A stretch of DNA of 64,000 nucleotides. Source: Ignavibacteriota bacterium (GTDB lineage Bacteria > Bacteroidota > Ignavibacteria > Ignavibacteriales > Melioribacteraceae). Numbering within the stretch: position 1 is the stretch's first letter; every line of letters starts with the position of its first letter. The DNA lies in the NCBI GenBank assembly GCA_016708125.1, contig JADJGF010000001.1:642001-706000 (forward strand). Reading direction: 5' to 3'. Below the pieces are notes generated by a model. It saw only the letters and a list, made by a program, of their open reading frames with translations. It searched no databases and was not told where the DNA came from. The translations under genes and the position numbers were made by a program. Positions 61,690 to 64,000 of this stretch are shown piece by piece.

Positions 61690-62949
61690 ATGATTAAAGC
61701 AATTGCCGGAACTAAAGATATTCTTCCAGATGAAATACAATATTGGAATCACCTTACCAGTATTGTGTTAAATCAGATGAAGCATTTTAATTACAAAGAA
61801 ATCAGAACTCCAATTTTTGAATTAACCGAACTTTTTGCAAGAGGAATTGGAGACAGCACAGATATTGTTAGTAAAGAAATGTATTCGTTTTTTGATAGAA
61901 GTGAAAATAATTTAACACTAAAACCGGAAATGACTGCATCGGTTGTTCGCGCGTTTATTGAACATTCTTTGGGAAAACAAACCGGATTGAATAAATTATT
62001 TTATATTTCTCCGATGTTTCGTCAAGAACGACCGCAAGCCGGAAGATTAAGACAATTTCATCAATTTGGAATTGAAGCTTTGGGAAGCCACAATCCCGCA
62101 TTGGATGCTGAAGTAATTCAAGTTGCATTTAATATTTTAGAAAAATTAGGATTGAAAAATATTGAAGTAAATTTGAATTCTCTTGGCGTTCCGGAAGAAA
62201 GAAATAAATTTGCCGAAGCTTTGAAAGAATTTATTGCAAATAAAAAAAATGAATTATCCGAAGACAGTAAAAATAGATTTGATACAAATGTTCTTAGAAT
62301 TTTAGACAGCAAAAATGATCAAGATCAAAAATTATTAATTGGTTCACCCAAACTTATTGATTTTCTTGGCGAAGAGAGTTTATCACATTTTAATAAAGTA
62401 AAAGAATTTTTAACAATTGCTAAAATTCCATTTAAAGAAAATCATAAATTGGTTCGCGGTTTGGATTATTACACTCACACAACTTTTGAAATTCTTAGTT
62501 CAAGCGTAGGTTCACAAAGTGCTTTGTGCGGCGGCGGAAGATACAATTTATTGATTGAACAACTTGGCGGTGATTCAACTCCGGCAGTTGGATTTGCAGC
62601 TGGAATTGAAAGAATTTTACTCGCATGCAAATCTGAAAATTCATTTCAACCGGATAATGAAAATATTGATATTTACATTCTCAGATTGAATAACGAACTT
62701 GAGACGAAAATTTTTGAAATCGCAAGTGAGTTAAGAAAAAATAATTTAAATGTTGAATTTGATTATTTATCAAGAAGTGTAAAAGCACAAATGCGCGAAG
62801 CAAATAAATTGAATTCAAAATATGTTTTATTTCTCGGCGGCGATGAATATTCAAAAGGTGAAGTGCAATTAAAAAATATGCAAAGCGGCGAGCAGAGTTT
62901 ATTAAATTTAACCGAATTAGAAAAGGTTGAAATAATTCTTAGTAAATAA
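61690..62949 (+). CDS. hisS: Histidyl-tRNA synthetase
   Basis: 419 residues, class II synthetase, charges tRNA-His. Motif 1 region GTKDILPDE, motif 2 FRQERPQAGRLRQFHQFGIEALG (117-139), the HisRS-specific LVRGLDYYTHTTFEIL (about 256-271), GGGRYNLLIEQLGG, motif 3 GFAAGIERILL, and a C-terminal anticodon-binding domain (about 325-415). Length and domain order are normal. No clear Shine-Dalgarno. It lies 20 bases after the PTS IIA gene and is followed by a repeat cluster at 62964-63052. Confidence 0.95.
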   Translation: MIKAIAGTKDILPDEIQYWNHLTSIVLNQMKHFNYKEIRTPIFELTELFARGIGDSTDIVSKEMYSFFDRSENNLTLKPEMTASVVRAFIEHSLGKQTGLNKLFYISPMFRQERPQAGRLRQFHQFGIEALGSHNPALDAEVIQVAFNILEKLGLKNIEVNLNSLGVPEERNKFAEALKEFIANKKNELSEDSKNRFDTNVLRILDSKNDQDQKLLIGSPKLIDFLGEESLSHFNKVKEFLTIAKIPFKENHKLVRGLDYYTHTTFEILSSSVGSQSALCGGGRYNLLIEQLGGDSTPAVGFAAGIERILLACKSENSFQPDNENIDIYILRLNNELETKIFEIASELRKNNLNVEFDYLSRSVKAQMREANKLNSKYVLFLGGDEYSKGEVQLKNMQSGEQSLLNLTELEKVEIILSK

Positions 62950-62963
62950 ATATTTTATTTTCA

Positions 62964-62992
62964 GTCATTCCCGAATGTTTCAATCGGGAATC
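62964..62992 (-). repeat. REP-like hairpin, second copy, inverted
   Basis: On the minus strand the element is GATTCCCGA-TTGAAACAT-TCGGGAATGAC, matching the 28948 copy in ends and loop with changed but still paired stem bases (CGA/TCG against GGC/GCC). It lies 15 bases after the hisS stop and could act as its terminator. Confidence 0.75.
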
Positions 62993-63009
62993 TACAAAGT
63001 CGAACCATG

Positions 63010-63052
63010 GATTCCCACTCCTGCCTGCCGCAGGCAAGTTCGTGGGAATGAC
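63010..63052 (+). repeat. REP-like element, third copy with nested hairpin
   Basis: GATTCCCAC (63010-63018) pairs with GTGGGAATG (63042-63050), and the element ends GAC. The interior forms a second hairpin, TGCCTG-CCG-CAGGCA. Together with the inverted copy at 62964 it makes a head-to-head pair in front of rlmB. The high GC contrasts with the AT-rich surroundings. Confidence 0.75.
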
Positions 63053-63077
63053 AAGACCTAAAAAATTAATAATCATA

Positions 63078-63806
63078 ATGCAAAAAATATTTGGAAGAAA
63101 ACCGGTTCTTGAAGCTTTAAATTCAAATGCTGAAATTGATCAAATCTATATCCAGTATGGCTTAAACGGCTCTATTGTTGATCAAATTAAAAATCTCGCA
63201 AATAAATCCAACGTAAAAGTTACTCAGCTTTCACCGCAAAAATTTGAGCAAATTGCGGAAGATAAAAACACTCAAGGAATTATCGCCATAAAAAGTGATT
63301 TCAGTTATTCTGAAATTGATGAAATATTAATCGATGCTGAAAATTCTAAATTTCCGTTATTACTGCTTTTGGATTCAATTCAAGATCCGCATAATTTGGG
63401 AGCAATAATTAGAACAGCAGAATGTGCCGGTGTAAACGGAATTATCACCACAATTAAAAATAGCGTTTCGGTAAACAATACTGTTGAAAAAACTTCTGCC
63501 GGTGCAACAAATCATATAAAAATTGCGCGGGTAAATAATCTAGTAAACACAATTGAAATTCTTAAACAAAATGGATATTGGATTGTTGGATCAAAACTTG
63601 GCAATTCTCAAAATTATACTTCAATAGATTATAAACAGCCAATCGCGTTAATTATTGGAAATGAAGAAAAAGGAATCCGACATTTAATTTCTGAGAAGTG
63701 TGATTTTCTTGCTGAAATTCCAATGCAAGGAAAAATTCAAAGTCTTAATGTTTCTGTTGCAACCGGTGTTTTACTTTTCGAAATTTTACGATCGAGAAAT
63801 AATTAA
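63078..63806 (+). CDS. rlmB: 23S rRNA (guanosine-2'-O-)-methyltransferase RlmB
   Basis: 242 residues of the SpoU/TrmH family. The N-terminal substrate-binding domain has the FGRKPVLEAL signature of RlmB, and the C-terminal knotted methyltransferase has LLLLDSIQDPHNLGAIIRTAECAGVNGII, a KTSAGATNHIKIARVNNL segment, ALIIGNEEKGIRHLI, and the SAM-binding IQSLNVSVATGVLLFEILR at the end. It methylates G2251 of 23S rRNA (E. coli numbering). The frame is open from 63042, but that start lies in the repeat element; the ATG at 63078 fits the family start. Confidence 0.92.
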   Translation: MQKIFGRKPVLEALNSNAEIDQIYIQYGLNGSIVDQIKNLANKSNVKVTQLSPQKFEQIAEDKNTQGIIAIKSDFSYSEIDEILIDAENSKFPLLLLLDSIQDPHNLGAIIRTAECAGVNGIITTIKNSVSVNNTVEKTSAGATNHIKIARVNNLVNTIEILKQNGYWIVGSKLGNSQNYTSIDYKQPIALIIGNEEKGIRHLISEKCDFLAEIPMQGKIQSLNVSVATGVLLFEILRSRNN

Positions 63807-63830
63807 ACCTTTTTCTAAAATTAAAAATCC

Positions 63831-64000
63831 ATGATAATTTTTATAGTTGCAATTTCAGTCTTTTTAATAAATTTACCATTTGGATATTGGCGATCAAAAG
63901 TTAAAAAATTTTCACCGCAATGGTTTTTAGCAATTCACCTTCCGGTTCCATTCGTAATTTTACTAAGAATTTATTCTAATATTGGGTTTGAATTTTATAC
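63831..64000 (+). CDS. Membrane protein of unknown function, cut by the right edge
   Basis: The frame starts at ATG 63831, 24 bases after rlmB, and runs open to the end of the window (56 codons). The visible part is MIIFIVAISVFLINLPFGYW, a first membrane helix, then a basic loop RSKVKKFSPQ, and a second hydrophobic stretch with AIHLPVPFVILLRI. It looks like a small multi-spanning membrane protein. The family cannot be named from this part. Confidence 0.65.
   Translation, partial: MIIFIVAISVFLINLPFGYWRSKVKKFSPQWFLAIHLPVPFVILLRIYSNIGFEFY

Noticed and set aside
63042..63077. Upstream ATG extension of rlmB
   Set aside because: It lies mostly in the REP-like element and adds residues absent from the family.
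3166..64000. Defence system, phage or mobile element
   Set aside because: No integrase, transposase, restriction, toxin-antitoxin, CRISPR or phage gene was found, and composition is even throughout.

Overview
The window is about 64 kb of AT-rich bacterial chromosome, densely coding and with no sign of phage, plasmid or insertion sequence. Several things point to the Ignavibacteria/Melioribacter side of the Bacteroidota-Chlorobiota group: type IX secretion (T9SS) C-terminal sorting domains carrying the NYPNPFNP motif, PorQ and PorV-like outer-membrane proteins, a TonB-dependent receptor with a carboxypeptidase-like N-terminal domain, DUF3108, DUF4905 and DUF4920 proteins, and promoters of the TTG / TAnnTTTG type. 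The lineage is inferred; no rRNA gene is present. No tRNA, CRISPR array or mobile element was seen.

Layout. 1-1346 is a secreted FG-GAP protein cut by the window edge. 1.6-5.3 kb holds a DUF3108 protein, a 3-methyladenine DNA glycosylase and a secreted S46 dipeptidyl-peptidase. 5.3-12.3 kb is a minus-strand run: an unknown exported protein, BamD, an acyl-CoA thioesterase, an FG-GAP protein, an MXAN_6640-type metalloprotease, and the haem exporter pair CcmA/CcmB. 12.5-16.5 kb carries PorQ and then MerR regulator - DUF302-like protein - FadL-type porin. 16.5-32.6 kb holds a TPR protein, an ArsC/Spx-fold protein, a frameshifted HAD hydrolase, an M16 peptidase pair, glycyl-tRNA synthetase, the AmmeMemoRadiSam A and B proteins, a DUF4905 protein, a tryptophanase, a YIP1 membrane protein, PriA and an LD-carboxypeptidase. 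32.6-40.1 kb has DUF4920, a small TPR protein, a PepSY-TM protein, a fused M16 protease, a lipoprotein, an esterase and a saccharopine-dehydrogenase-like enzyme.

The most interesting region is 40.2-55.4 kb: ten minus-strand genes with gaps of 42 bp or less, three of them joined by 4-base overlaps. In order of transcription they are an M20 peptidase, a cyanophycinase-like S51 peptidase, a YfcC-type permease, a small T9SS cargo protein, an RpiR-type regulator, a TonB-dependent receptor, a 908-residue FN3/T9SS protein, a PorV-like protein, a second S51 peptidase carrying a T9SS sorting domain, and an M14 carboxypeptidase. A recognisable promoter with an overlapping TGTAAT palindrome lies in front, and an enolase-superfamily racemase/epimerase is divergent. 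I read this as a self-contained surface system for capturing and degrading an unusual peptide polymer (cyanophycin-like or isopeptide material, or murein peptide). The substrate is a hypothesis.

From 56.8 kb to the end there are a LOG-family protein, a DUF1905/YdeI protein, a glutamate-racemase-like protein, a long Rossmann-fold protein of unknown role, a PTS IIA-like protein, HisS, RlmB and a membrane protein cut by the right edge. Ten genes of the window encode peptidases or peptidase-family proteins; with tryptophanase this suggests a peptide- and amino-acid-using life style. Intergenic DNA carries at least four families of dispersed hairpin repeats, one of them with compensatory base changes.
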